In this document: positions 20,603 to 29,160 of the stretch, one piece after another
How positions within the stretch are numbered: the first letter of the stretch is position 1
Layout: the number at the start of each line of letters is the position of its first letter
Virus record (IMG/VR): IMGVR_UViG_3300028392_001993
Span: 114,198-178,197 of that record
Reading direction: 5' to 3' (one strand)
DNA: 64,000 nt
Source of the DNA: a virus
The notes under the pieces: model-generated
The model's input: only the letters and a program-made list of their open reading frames with translations
Database searches by the model: none
What the model was told of the DNA's origin: nothing
Translations under genes and position numbers: made by a program

Positions 20603-21499
20603 ATGACTTTACTACCCAAAACGGCACCACGTGTCAACTATCTCAACAACAGAGATATCTTAAAAGAAATTCACCTTAGCAAAAACAACTACTGCTGGTT
20701 CCAAGACAGAGCAACGGATCACCAGTTTGATATTATTTTGCCGTCAATAGACAAGATCAATCAGCGCACTGTTGCAGAAGCCCGACGCAACCGAGCAGAT
20801 CGGCTCAAGCGAGAAGGTACCATTGTAGACCCTAAAAAAATACCCAATACAGACATTGTGTTCCGTATCACGTGTTGGGATCACATACCCATGGCGCCCA
20901 AAAAAATAACCAAGGCCGAAGCCAAACGTCGTAAACTGGAAGACATTTTGGACCTGGACGATGCCACAGAAGAGGATCCCTTGGCAGATATTGTGGATGC
21001 ACCCGTACTGGACTTGAACCATGTGCGTGTGAACTTTCCTCCGTTTGAACACTATCGCATAGACGAAGAAAAGAAGCCGTTTATTGTGGGGCGATCGCAC
21101 TGGAAAGGTGACCTGGCCACTGGAGAGTTTTCCAAAGATCACGGTAACATGACCAAAAAACTGGCCATGATGTTTATGAAATTATGCGAAAGATATGCTA
21201 CAAGGAGTAACTGGCGTGGATACACCTACAACGAAGAAATGCGGGGACAAGCCCTGTTACAACTCAGTCAAATCGGACTCCAGTTCGATGAATCAAAATC
21301 GCAGAACCCTTTTGCGTATTATACTGCCGCTATCACTAATAGTTTCACTCGTATCCTAAACATTGAGAAAAAGAATCAAAACATCCGTGATGACATTTTG
21401 GAAATGAACGGACTCAATCCGTCATGGACTCGCCAGAACTCAGGCAAACACAGCATGGCTGCCATGTCCGGACCGGTTGTGTCTAGCCTTGATGAGTAG
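20603..21499 (+). CDS. 55: Late-transcription sigma factor gp55-like
   Basis: 298 aa (T4 gp55 is 185 aa). The C-terminal 120 residues carry the gp55/sigma region 2 signature: MTKKLAMMFMKLCERYATRS, NWRGYTYNEEMRGQALLQL, FDESKSQNPFAYYTAAITNS and FTRILNIEKKNQNIRDDIL. gp55 replaces the host sigma factor on RNA polymerase and recognises the TATAAATA late box. The N-terminal 150 residues are extra and basic/acidic (KKITKAEAKRRKLEDILDLD) and have no T4 equivalent. The matching late boxes found elsewhere in this window support the assignment. It is first in the operon, behind a host-type promoter, as expected for a gene made before late transcription. Confidence 0.88.
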   Translation: MTLLPKTAPRVNYLNNRDILKEIHLSKNNYCWFQDRATDHQFDIILPSIDKINQRTVAEARRNRADRLKREGTIVDPKKIPNTDIVFRITCWDHIPMAPKKITKAEAKRRKLEDILDLDDATEEDPLADIVDAPVLDLNHVRVNFPPFEHYRIDEEKKPFIVGRSHWKGDLATGEFSKDHGNMTKKLAMMFMKLCERYATRSNWRGYTYNEEMRGQALLQLSQIGLQFDESKSQNPFAYYTAAITNSFTRILNIEKKNQNIRDDILEMNGLNPSWTRQNSGKHSMAAMSGPVVSSLDE

Positions 21500-21505
21500 T
21501 ATAAT
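21477..21505 (+). promoter_or_regulatory. Possible internal sigma70-like promoter before gp47 (TTGTGT - 17 nt - TATAAT)
   Basis: A perfect TATAAT at 21500-21505 with TTGTGT 17 nt upstream, overlapping the end of gp55 and 6 nt before the gp47 start. The spacing is right, but a chance match inside coding sequence cannot be excluded. Confidence 0.35.
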
Positions 21506-21511
21506 AGCGGG

Positions 21512-22528
21512 ATGACTAACCTATTTCGTAAAGCCGCGGTGTTCACAGACATCCACTTTGGCCTGAAAAGCAACAGCACTCAACACAATGAGGACTGCCT
21601 AAATTTTGTAAAGTGGGCAACCGCTAAAGCAAAGGCCGAAGGCTGTGAGACCTGTTTGTTCCTGGGCGATTGGCACAACAACCGTGCCAGCCTTAACATT
21701 GTTACCTTAAACTACAGCCTACGTGCATTGGAGCACATGAATGACAACTTTGACAGCGTGTACTTTATTCCTGGTAATCATGATCTTTACTATCGAGATA
21801 AGAGAGATATTCAAAGCGTTGAATGGGCAAAACATTTACCTAACGTCCATATTTGCAACGATTGGTTTAGCAGTGGCGACGTGGTTATCGCTCCTTGGTT
21901 GTGTGGTGATGACCACAAGCGTATTCCCAAACTAAAAGGCCGGTACATGTTTGGACACTTTGAACTGCCCGGATACCTGATGAATGCCATGGTAGAGATG
22001 CCAGACCACGGCGAAGTACGCAGAGAAGATTTCACGAACTTTGAACACGTTTTCACCGGACACTTTCACAAACGTCAGACCAAGAAAAATATCACCTACA
22101 TTGGCAATTGCTTTCCACACAACTATGCTGATGCTGGCGACGACGATCGCGGCTTGACCATCATTGAGTGGGGGCAGGATCCTGTGTATCATGCTTGGCC
22201 CGATCAACCACGTTATCGTGTGTTGGGTCTGGCCAACATCATTGACAACGCACCTAGTTTGCTTGCTACAGGTATGCATGTGCGGGTACAGTTAGACATC
22301 GAAATTAGTTACGAAGAGGCCAATTATATTAAAGAAACTTATATCAAAGAATACAGCCTTAGAGAAATGGCCTTGATACCCAACAAAAATAGTTCAGTAG
22401 ATACCGACATGGCCCCCGGTGAAGTCAAGTTTGAGTCAGTTGACCAAATTGTCACAGACCAAATTACTAATATTGAAAGTGAATTCTACGACAACAAATT
22501 GCTGTTGAAGATTTATCAAACTTTATGA
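21512..22528 (+). CDS. 47: Recombination nuclease subunit gp47-like (Mre11/SbcD family)
   Basis: 338 aa, same size as T4 gp47 (339 aa). The five metallophosphatase motifs are in order: FTDIHFG (D13, H15), LGDWHNN, IPGNHDLYY, MFGHFELPG and FTGHFHKRQ. Together they bind two metal ions. With gp46 it forms the Mre11-Rad50-type complex that resects double-strand ends for recombination-dependent replication and degrades host DNA. The gene overlaps the next by ATGA. In T4 genes 47 and 46 are near neighbours; here two radical SAM genes separate them. Confidence 0.93.
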   Translation: MTNLFRKAAVFTDIHFGLKSNSTQHNEDCLNFVKWATAKAKAEGCETCLFLGDWHNNRASLNIVTLNYSLRALEHMNDNFDSVYFIPGNHDLYYRDKRDIQSVEWAKHLPNVHICNDWFSSGDVVIAPWLCGDDHKRIPKLKGRYMFGHFELPGYLMNAMVEMPDHGEVRREDFTNFEHVFTGHFHKRQTKKNITYIGNCFPHNYADAGDDDRGLTIIEWGQDPVYHAWPDQPRYRVLGLANIIDNAPSLLATGMHVRVQLDIEISYEEANYIKETYIKEYSLREMALIPNKNSSVDTDMAPGEVKFESVDQIVTDQITNIESEFYDNKLLLKIYQTL

Positions 22529-23658
22529 CGTCGGAAACATTTTGTGTTAATCCTTGGCTTACTTTACACACAAAATTTACACATGGCTACAGTCCATGCT
22601 GTAGATTTCGAGGTGTAGTGGCCAGCCATGACATACAACAATATGTTCACAGCGATCAACTGATCAAGATCAAACAAGACTTACTTGCAGGTCATGCTGT
22701 GCCAGAATGTTCAGATTGTTGGAATCATGAAGCCCGGGGCTATGTTAGCAAACGTCAGCGAGACAATCAGACCTACAAACAAATTTTTCAAGCCTTGTAC
22801 AAAGATCCGCATACACCCGTGGATCGATTTGTTGAATACTATGTGCGACTGGGCAATCATTGTAATCTGCGATGTACCAGTTGTGATGACACCCTAAGCT
22901 CGGGCTGGATCAGCGAAAACAAAAAATTCAATATATCAACCAAATCAGTTGAAATACTAGATGACGATCACGAAGTGTGGAATCATATGAGATCACATGC
23001 TGCCACCATTGGTACAATTGAGTTTGTCGGCGGCGAACCATTTATGATGTGTCAAGATGCACAACGAGACCTATTTAATTTTTTGGTTGACACTGGACAT
23101 GCATCGCACATCCGAATCAAATATAATACCAATGGCACACGACTGCCTACCGAGCAGTTGGAATACTGGAGCAGATTCAAAGCAGTAGAAATCAATGTGA
23201 GTGCAGACGGTGTAGGCAAACGATTTGAATATTTGCGGTATCCTGCTGAGTGGTCTGCTGTTGAGCAAAATATTGAATTTTATAAAAATCTTCAAAAGAC
23301 TTCGATTCCACAATTGGAGCTTACCATAATGCATACTATCAGTATCCTAAATATTGGATATGTGCAAGAAATGTTGGATTACTGCAATCAACACAATCTC
23401 AAAATTTTCATAAACATGCTGGAGTATCCTGAAGTTTTAAATATGTTTGCTGTGACCGATGATATCAAGCAGTGGATCCTGAGTAGAATCAAATCTGTTG
23501 ATCACCCAGTGATTGCAAGCATGAGCAAAAACTTGCAGTTGGGGTCTGTGACAGGATCCGACATCATGAATTTCTTGTTGCCGTTGGATCAGCGTAGAAA
23601 TCTAAGTGCAGAAAAAACTTTTCCTGAATTGATTGAATGCTTAAAGTCAGTGACATAA
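22525..23658 (+). CDS. Radical SAM protein 1 with N-terminal SPASM/twitch-like Cys region
   Basis: 377 aa. The radical SAM cluster motif CNLRCTSC gives C113, C117 and C120 (CX3CX2C), followed by IEFVGGEPFMM (GGEP at 169-172) and KYNTNGT. The first 75 residues hold five further cysteines (C7, C25, C26, C62, C65), with SPCCRF and CSDCW spacing like the twitch/SPASM half-domains that bind a second iron-sulfur cluster. This layout, auxiliary cluster before the core, occurs in the twitch-type radical SAM proteins of aquatic T4-like phages. Such enzymes cleave S-adenosylmethionine to a 5'-deoxyadenosyl radical; most SPASM relatives modify peptides or proteins. The substrate is unknown. It starts within the gp47 stop (ATGA), so co-translation is expected. 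Confidence 0.8.
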   Translation: MTSETFCVNPWLTLHTKFTHGYSPCCRFRGVVASHDIQQYVHSDQLIKIKQDLLAGHAVPECSDCWNHEARGYVSKRQRDNQTYKQIFQALYKDPHTPVDRFVEYYVRLGNHCNLRCTSCDDTLSSGWISENKKFNISTKSVEILDDDHEVWNHMRSHAATIGTIEFVGGEPFMMCQDAQRDLFNFLVDTGHASHIRIKYNTNGTRLPTEQLEYWSRFKAVEINVSADGVGKRFEYLRYPAEWSAVEQNIEFYKNLQKTSIPQLELTIMHTISILNIGYVQEMLDYCNQHNLKIFINMLEYPEVLNMFAVTDDIKQWILSRIKSVDHPVIASMSKNLQLGSVTGSDIMNFLLPLDQRRNLSAEKTFPELIECLKSVT

Positions 23659-24614
23659 CAACCATTGATATTGAAACTATTAACAATTGCAATGCTCGGT
23701 GTCCATTGTGCTTGCGTGGTTCTGGCATGCGTACCAATGACTCTTTGAACTGGGATCAAGTGGTGGCAAACACGTCATTGAATTTTTGGCACAACCTCAA
23801 AGTCATAAACTTCAACGGTACCACTGGCGACAATATCATGCATGCCAACATTGAGCGCATTGTGCAATGGTGTGCCGAAAACACCACGGCCGACATAAAC
23901 ATTCACACCAATGGATCTTTACGCAGTACGGATTGGTGGCAACAGTTTGGTTCCATGCTAGAGTCTTGCCCACACAAAGTCGTATTTGGCATTGATGGAC
24001 TAGAAGACACCCATTCCATCTATCGCATGGGCACTGACTACGCCAAAGTTATAGCAAATGCACAGGCGTTTATGGCAGGCGGTGGCAGAGCCGAGTGGCA
24101 ATTTATTGTGTTTGAGCACAATGCACATCAGATCGACGCGGCCAGACAACTGGCTGATCAACTAGGATTTGCTAGATTCTTTGTGTTGTATCAAGATCGT
24201 TTTGATGAATCGGCAGACATTCCTGTCAAACGGTACAACAAAGGTCTAGAAAAAATCAACGCCGAAATTGTTTCTAATCCTTCGTCCAACAGTATCACTC
24301 GACGCATTGCCGATTCCGATCGCAAGATCACTTGTAGAAGTCAACAGATTGGCTGGTTGTCAATCTATGCAGACGGTACTGTGTGGCCCTGTTGTTGGCT
24401 CATGGGCTGGCACCGTGCTCAGCATCAGGCACAGGCCGCCTTGGTAAATTATCACTTTAAGAAGATATTGAATATAGACTTTGATCAAATTTCCCTGTAC
24501 AATTGCACACTAGAGAGTATTGTAAACAGCGATCTTTGGCAAAAAAGATATCCAAATAGTTTTGAACACAACCCAAATGCTATTTGTTTACAGCAATGCT
24601 CAGGTAAAAAATGA
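23637..24614 (+). CDS. Radical SAM protein 2 with C-terminal SPASM-like Cys region
   Basis: 325 aa. CNARCPLC gives C18, C22 and C25 (CX3CX2C). The usual GGE motif is replaced by NFNGTTGDN (residues 58-66). INIHTNGS and VVFGIDGLED follow the TIM-barrel strand order. The C-terminal region has C233, C252-C253 (GTVWPCCW), C290, C317 and C321, consistent with one auxiliary iron-sulfur cluster. The start at 23637 overlaps the end of the previous gene by 22 nt and the stop overlaps the gp46 start as ATGA. It is clearly paralogous to radical SAM protein 3 (ANAQAF and a shared H-N-x-H stretch). Substrate unknown. Confidence 0.8.
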   Translation: MLKVSDITTIDIETINNCNARCPLCLRGSGMRTNDSLNWDQVVANTSLNFWHNLKVINFNGTTGDNIMHANIERIVQWCAENTTADINIHTNGSLRSTDWWQQFGSMLESCPHKVVFGIDGLEDTHSIYRMGTDYAKVIANAQAFMAGGGRAEWQFIVFEHNAHQIDAARQLADQLGFARFFVLYQDRFDESADIPVKRYNKGLEKINAEIVSNPSSNSITRRIADSDRKITCRSQQIGWLSIYADGTVWPCCWLMGWHRAQHQAQAALVNYHFKKILNIDFDQISLYNCTLESIVNSDLWQKRYPNSFEHNPNAICLQQCSGKK

Positions 24615-26374
24615 TACACATTAAAAACTTAACTGTTAAAAACTTTATGAGTGTAGGCGCGGCTACCCAAGGCATTGACTTTGACCGCAACGACCTTACA
24701 CTGGTGTTAGGTGAAAACTTAGACTTAGGTGGAGACGGATCACGTAACGGTACAGGCAAGACCACAATCATCAATGCACTGAGTTATGCATTGTATGGAC
24801 AAGCACTTTCAAACATACGCAAAGATAACCTAGTAAACAAAACCAACGGAAAGAATATGCTGGTTAGTTTAGACTTTACAGTCAACGGACAAGAATACAG
24901 AATCGAACGTGGTCGCAAGCCTAATGTGCTCAAGTTCTATGTTAACAACGAGCACAAGGCCGCCGAAGATGAAGCACAAGGCGATTCAAGAGAAACACAG
25001 GATGCTATCGAGCATGTGATGAATATGAGCCACGACATGTTCAAACATGTGTTGGCATTAAACACTTACACCGAGCCGTTCCTGAGCTTGAAGGCCAACG
25101 ATCAACGCACTATCATTGAACAATTGTTGGGCATTACATTATTGAGTGAACGTGCTGACGCGATCAAAGAACTCAATCGTCTGACCAAAGATGCTATTCA
25201 AGCGGAAGAATTTCGTATACGTGCTGTACAAGAAGCCAACAAACGTATTGAAGAACAGATTGAAAGTCTGCGTAAACGTCAACGTCTTTGGATTGCCAAA
25301 CGTGACGAAGATGTGGGCAAACTAGAACAAGCCATTGGTGACTTGGAGCACATTGACATTGATGCTGAAGTACAAGCACACAGGAACCTAGAAGAATTCC
25401 ATGTCAAGAAAAAAGCCTTAGACGAAGCCAATCGGTATATTCGTCAAATTGACACAGATGATACCAAACTAACAAAACTGTTGAGCAAACTCAAGACAGA
25501 AATTGAAGCACTGGATGCTCACAAGTGTCACAGTTGCGGGCAGGACTTGCATGATGACAAACAGGATGAGTTAAAACAGGCCAAACAGGCTCTAGTGCAA
25601 GAAACAGCACTACAACTCTTGGCCAACAATACTCAACGTACAGAACACGAAGATACCATCGCCACAATTGGCTTGTTGGGTACAGCACCCTCTGTGTTTT
25701 ATGATTCATTAGAACAAGCACTTAACCACCGTAACACAGTAGAAACCTTACGAAAAGATCTAGCCACACGATCTGCGGATGCGGATCCTTACGGAGAGCA
25801 AATAATAGACATGCAAGGACAGGCGTTACAGGTTGTAACATATGATGCTCTAAACGAACTCACCAGAGTACAGGATCATCAAGACTTCTTGCTCAAACTA
25901 CTCACAAGCAAAGATAGTTTTGTACGTAAAAAGATTATTGATCAAAACTTGAGTTATTTGAATGCAAGACTCACACACTACTTGGATCGTATTGGATTGC
26001 CACATACTGTGAAGTTCCAAAACGACTTAACAGTTAGCATTGAAGAATTGGGTCGTGAACTAGACTTTGATAACTTATCGCGTGGTGAACGCAACCGATT
26101 GATTCTATCAATGAGCTGGGCATTCCGTGATGTGTGGGAAAGTTTATACTCACCTATCAACTTGTTGTTTATTGACGAGTTGATTGACAACGGTCTAGAC
26201 ACGCAAGGCGTAGAGAATGCATTAGCATTGCTCAAGAAGATGAGTAGAGAACGCCACAAGAGTATTTGGCTAGTAAGTCATAGAGACGAACTAGCAGGAC
26301 GAGTAGAAAATATTCTCAAGGTAATCAAAGAGAACGGGTTTACAAGTTACAACACGGATGTTGATCTTGCGTGA
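24611..26374 (+). CDS. 46: Recombination nuclease ATPase subunit gp46-like (Rad50/SbcC family)
   Basis: 587 aa (T4 gp46 is 560 aa). An SMC-type split ATPase: Walker A GSRNGTGKT at residues 43-51, a long coiled coil with a zinc hook CHSCGQ near residues 303-308, the signature LSRGERNRLILSMSW, and Walker B NLLFIDELID, then a D-loop/H-loop region ending SIWLVSHRDE. It partners gp47 in DNA end resection and recombination-dependent replication. The start overlaps the radical SAM 2 stop (ATGA) and the next gene begins 17 nt inside its end, locking the enzymes into one translated block. Confidence 0.93.
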   Translation: MIHIKNLTVKNFMSVGAATQGIDFDRNDLTLVLGENLDLGGDGSRNGTGKTTIINALSYALYGQALSNIRKDNLVNKTNGKNMLVSLDFTVNGQEYRIERGRKPNVLKFYVNNEHKAAEDEAQGDSRETQDAIEHVMNMSHDMFKHVLALNTYTEPFLSLKANDQRTIIEQLLGITLLSERADAIKELNRLTKDAIQAEEFRIRAVQEANKRIEEQIESLRKRQRLWIAKRDEDVGKLEQAIGDLEHIDIDAEVQAHRNLEEFHVKKKALDEANRYIRQIDTDDTKLTKLLSKLKTEIEALDAHKCHSCGQDLHDDKQDELKQAKQALVQETALQLLANNTQRTEHEDTIATIGLLGTAPSVFYDSLEQALNHRNTVETLRKDLATRSADADPYGEQIIDMQGQALQVVTYDALNELTRVQDHQDFLLKLLTSKDSFVRKKIIDQNLSYLNARLTHYLDRIGLPHTVKFQNDLTVSIEELGRELDFDNLSRGERNRLILSMSWAFRDVWESLYSPINLLFIDELIDNGLDTQGVENALALLKKMSRERHKSIWLVSHRDELAGRVENILKVIKENGFTSYNTDVDLA

Positions 26375-27212
26375 TATAAAAGTAATACACTTAGAACCCA
26401 CAGACGTGTGTCAGGCTGCCTGTGCGTTGTGTGCGAGAGAAGTTGATCCGAGCTTTAGAAAAGATCGTCAGCATCATCTATCATTAGGACAAATACTAAA
26501 AGTGTTTGATGAAGAAAAAATCAAACAACTGGATAAAATGTTCATGTGCGGCAACTATGGAGATCCAGCTGCCGGTAAAAACACACTAGATATTTTTCAA
26601 GAATTTAGACGTATTAATCCCAATATTGTATTAGGCATGAATACCAACGGTGCTATACAAACTACATTCTGGTGGTACGAATTAGCAAAAATACTAAATC
26701 AACCACAAGACTATGTGGTGTTCTCGATTGATGGACTGGAGTACACCAACGCCACTTATCGTCGAAATGTAAACTGGGCCAAGCTCATGGCAAATGCTCG
26801 TGCATTTATCGATGCTGGCGGTTCAGCACACTGGGATATGCTGGTATATCGACATAATCAACACGAAGTTGATGCGTGTGAACAGCATGCTAGAGATTTG
26901 GGATTCTCTTGGTTTAGAGCCAAAGTTTCAAAACGTGGATTTACTGAATCGTTGCAATTTCCTATTGGATGGCAACCAATAGCTGTTGACTCTAGTGTTA
27001 TAAATTGTCATGCATTGAGAGAACAAAGTGTTTATATAGATGCACAAGGTCATCTTGGACCTTGTTGTTGGCTAGGAGCACGACAACAAAATTTTGTTAC
27101 AGATGCTGATGCTATACCTACTCAGGATCCAGTATGCGCTATCACTTGCGGATCGACTGCCGCAGGCACAGCGTTTGATCAGCAGTGGCAAAGAGAAGTA
27201 GCATTATGTTAG
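26358..27212 (+). CDS. Radical SAM protein 3 with C-terminal SPASM-like Cys region
   Basis: 284 aa. CQAACALC gives C18, C22 and C25, the same positions as in radical SAM protein 2. MCGNYGDP (65-70 is GNYGDP) stands where other family members have GGEP. GMNTNGAI, VVFSIDGLEY and ANARAFIDAGGSAHWDMLVY match protein 2 in order and spacing. The C-terminal cysteines C217, C236-C237 (LGPCCWLG), C260 and C264 suggest an auxiliary cluster. The ATG at 26358 lies in the end of gp46 and the stop overlaps the next start as ATGTTAG. Substrate unknown. Confidence 0.8.
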   Translation: MLILRDIKVIHLEPTDVCQAACALCAREVDPSFRKDRQHHLSLGQILKVFDEEKIKQLDKMFMCGNYGDPAAGKNTLDIFQEFRRINPNIVLGMNTNGAIQTTFWWYELAKILNQPQDYVVFSIDGLEYTNATYRRNVNWAKLMANARAFIDAGGSAHWDMLVYRHNQHEVDACEQHARDLGFSWFRAKVSKRGFTESLQFPIGWQPIAVDSSVINCHALREQSVYIDAQGHLGPCCWLGARQQNFVTDADAIPTQDPVCAITCGSTAAGTAFDQQWQREVALC

Positions 27213-28213
27213 CCAACTGGCATTTCCATATTGAAGTATCCAGTAAGTGTACCTTGCGGTGCCCTCGTTGTGCTAGACAAGAAGTTCCCAACGGCCTTGT
27301 GAATACCGAACTAGATTTAGAATTTTTTAAACGTAACTTTACTCCAGAATTTGTTTTGGCAAATGTAGAAAAAATTACGTTCTGTGGTGACGACGGTGAT
27401 CCTATTTATGCACACGACTTGATCCCAATAATTAGCTATCTTAAAAGTATAAAATCTATTGAGATTGTTATTGTCACAAACGGCAGTCACAAAAAACCCG
27501 AGTGGTGGATAGACTTAGGTTTTGTATTAGATGCTAAAGATACTGTACACTTTAGTATAGATGGGTGGGACAATGCCAGCAATAATCAGTATCGAGTGAA
27601 TAGTGACTTTGACAGCATAGTACAAGGTATATCTGCATTACGCAAAGCCAGTACTTGCCAACTAGTATGGGCCGCAATTGCATTTCAATTCAATGAAGAT
27701 CAAATTGATTACATGCGAGATTTTGCTGTGTCAATTGGCATGGATCGATTTCAACTGACTAAGAGTACAAAGTTTGGCAGTATCTATTCTAGTTATGGAG
27801 TAAACGATCCACTAGAACCCAGTGTAAAATTTGTCAGCAGTAGTCATAGATTTGAGCGAGACGTTGTTGAGCTAACCGATCGGTTGACAACTCCTGTACA
27901 CAGTAAAAATATCGAATTATACAATCAAACAAAAAGTCGTAACGGTGTTACTCCGTTATGCGAAATAGGCAACAAAGGTTTGTACATTGATGCTCGCGGC
28001 AGGTTATTTCCTTGCTGTTGGGTGGCCAATAGATACAATCACAATTCACAATGGCAACAACTGGCAGAAAACTTCGATTTACATACAAAAACTTTAACAA
28101 ACGTACTGGCAGATCCTTTTTGGAACAACGAATTTCAAGCGTTTAAATGGCAGGAATGCCAGACAAAATGCTCAAGTTCACAGGTAGACAGAAATTACGC
28201 AACTTCTTGGTGA
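27206..28213 (+). CDS. Radical SAM protein 4 with C-terminal SPASM-like Cys region
   Basis: 335 aa from the ATG at 27206. A GTG at 27185 would add seven residues, but the ATG fits the ATGTTAG overlap better. CTLRCPRC gives C15, C19 and C22. FCGDDGDP (61-66 is GDDGDP) replaces GGEP. VIVTNGSHKKPEWW and VHFSIDGWDN follow. Near the end, LYIDARGRLFPCCWVANRY and a last CQTKCSSS supply the auxiliary cysteines. It is more diverged from proteins 2 and 3 than they are from each other, but has the same architecture. It closes the tightly overlapped block; 40 nt separate it from the GIY-YIG gene. Confidence 0.8.
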   Translation: MLANWHFHIEVSSKCTLRCPRCARQEVPNGLVNTELDLEFFKRNFTPEFVLANVEKITFCGDDGDPIYAHDLIPIISYLKSIKSIEIVIVTNGSHKKPEWWIDLGFVLDAKDTVHFSIDGWDNASNNQYRVNSDFDSIVQGISALRKASTCQLVWAAIAFQFNEDQIDYMRDFAVSIGMDRFQLTKSTKFGSIYSSYGVNDPLEPSVKFVSSSHRFERDVVELTDRLTTPVHSKNIELYNQTKSRNGVTPLCEIGNKGLYIDARGRLFPCCWVANRYNHNSQWQQLAENFDLHTKTLTNVLADPFWNNEFQAFKWQECQTKCSSSQVDRNYATSW

Positions 28214-28253
28214 AAGAGATAACTATAACGCAAGGATAAATCGCATACAACAC

Positions 28254-28682
28254 ATGACATGGCTATATCAAGATACCCCAATTGAGACGTTGCCAGAAGA
28301 ATGTGTTGGATTTGTTTACTTGATCACAAACAATCTCACTGGACGCAAGTACATAGGCAAAAAATTAGCAAAATTTAGCAAAACCACATACAAGACTGTA
28401 AAACAAAAAAACGGCATTAAAAAGCGGAAGAAGATACGCTCCAAGATCGATAGTGATTGGAGAGAGTACTATGGGTCAAGCCCAGAATTAACCGCAGATG
28501 TAATCAAACTAGGCACCAAAAACTTCACCAGAGAAATACTTTACTATTGCAACTCCAAGTCAGAATGTTCATACATTGAGGCTAGAGAACAATTCAGTAG
28601 GCGAGTATTAGAGTCACGAGATTATTACAACGGCCATATTCAAGTTAGAGTACATGGCTCACACATCATAAACAAAATTTAA
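28254..28682 (+). CDS. GIY-YIG domain protein, conserved phage type
   Basis: 142 aa. The GIY-YIG core is at the N-terminus: GFVYLITNNLTGRKYIGKK (first motif read as VYL, second YIG), followed by Lys-rich sequence and a WREYYGSSPEL motif, with a C-terminal ECSYIEAREQFSRRVLES in which the Glu could be the catalytic acidic residue. It lacks the DNA-binding NUMOD repeats of typical homing enzymes and resembles a small nuclease-like protein frequent near gp46/gp55 in aquatic T4-like phages. Function unknown; a nuclease role is inferred from the fold. AAGGA precedes it by about 17 nt. Confidence 0.7.
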   Translation: MTWLYQDTPIETLPEECVGFVYLITNNLTGRKYIGKKLAKFSKTTYKTVKQKNGIKKRKKIRSKIDSDWREYYGSSPELTADVIKLGTKNFTREILYYCNSKSECSYIEAREQFSRRVLESRDYYNGHIQVRVHGSHIINKI

Positions 28683-28881
28683 CAGGCAGCGATCACGACA
28701 ACGTGCTGAGTGTATTGGCTCAGCCCCATTGAGGATATGTGAGATACCATATTTAGACTTGGGCGTCAAAGGCAATTGCTAACTTAAGGCAACAAATGGT
28801 TTGGGCTCTGTGAAACAGATACACCCCTTGCTCGTAGAACTTGGATCTAATATCGGGTTACTAGGGTTCCGTTGATATGTG

Positions 28882-28924
28882 AAGCTTGAGTAGGGGGTAC
28901 CGGTCAACCGCCTCCGTTGTGCTT
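28882..28924 (+). ncRNA. Candidate structured RNA element (nested GC-rich hairpin)
   Basis: An outer AAGC...GCTT pair encloses GGGGG (28893-28897) pairing with CCTCC (28911-28915), with a further GGT/ACC possibility inside, and T residues follow. This is the most GC-rich patch in an otherwise AT-rich spacer. It may be the 3' end of a longer RNA covering 28700-28930. No known family was recognised. Confidence 0.3.
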
Positions 28925-29020
28925 TTAAAAAAAGATAATTTCGCAAGAAGTTGTACTTTTAAAAAGTATAAATCTCATTACTATTAGATGACTGTGCTAC
29001 TCAGATGATGCTCTCTCATT

Positions 29021-29040
29021 TTCACCGTGCGTACGGTGAA
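29021..29040. repeat. Perfect inverted repeat TTCACCGT-GCGT-ACGGTGAA
   Basis: An 8-bp perfect stem with a 4-nt loop and no T-tract on either side, so it is less likely to be a terminator than a protein-binding site or RNA hairpin. Confidence 0.6.
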
Positions 29041-29120
29041 TTATGACCAATTAATCTAGATGATACTTAATTCAAGTAACTTAAAAAAACAATCAGTTGT
29101 TGAGCGATAGCGAAAACAAC

Positions 29121-29142
29121 AGACTTACGTAGTAAGTCTTTT
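29121..29142 (+). terminator. Rho-independent terminator-like hairpin
   Basis: AGACTTAC, loop GTA, GTAAGTCT, then TTT. It follows directly after a second stem (GTTGTT/AACAAC, 29096-29120). It would end transcripts from the gp55/gp46 operon before the next late promoter at 29153. Confidence 0.55.
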
Positions 29143-29152
29143 AAACATTCTA

Positions 29153-29160
29153 ACTAAATA
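29153..29160 (+). promoter_or_regulatory. Late promoter ACTAAATA before the second GIY-YIG gene
   Basis: ACTAAATA, matching the TAAATA core of the other late boxes in this window, about 60 nt before the ATG at 29221. Confidence 0.4.

Noticed and set aside
20744-21142. 132-codon minus-strand frame over gp55
   Set aside because: Shadow of the gp55 gene; no start context, and the sense frame has clear family motifs.
28700-28930. tRNA gene or group I intron in the non-coding block
   Set aside because: No cloverleaf with a T-loop GGTTCGA-type element and no recognisable intron core elements; no interrupted gene flanks it.
28993-29050. Tiny ORF (about 13 codons) in the spacer as a possible precursor peptide for the radical SAM enzymes
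   Set aside because: Too short, no ribosome site, overlaps an inverted repeat, and shows no leader/core pattern.
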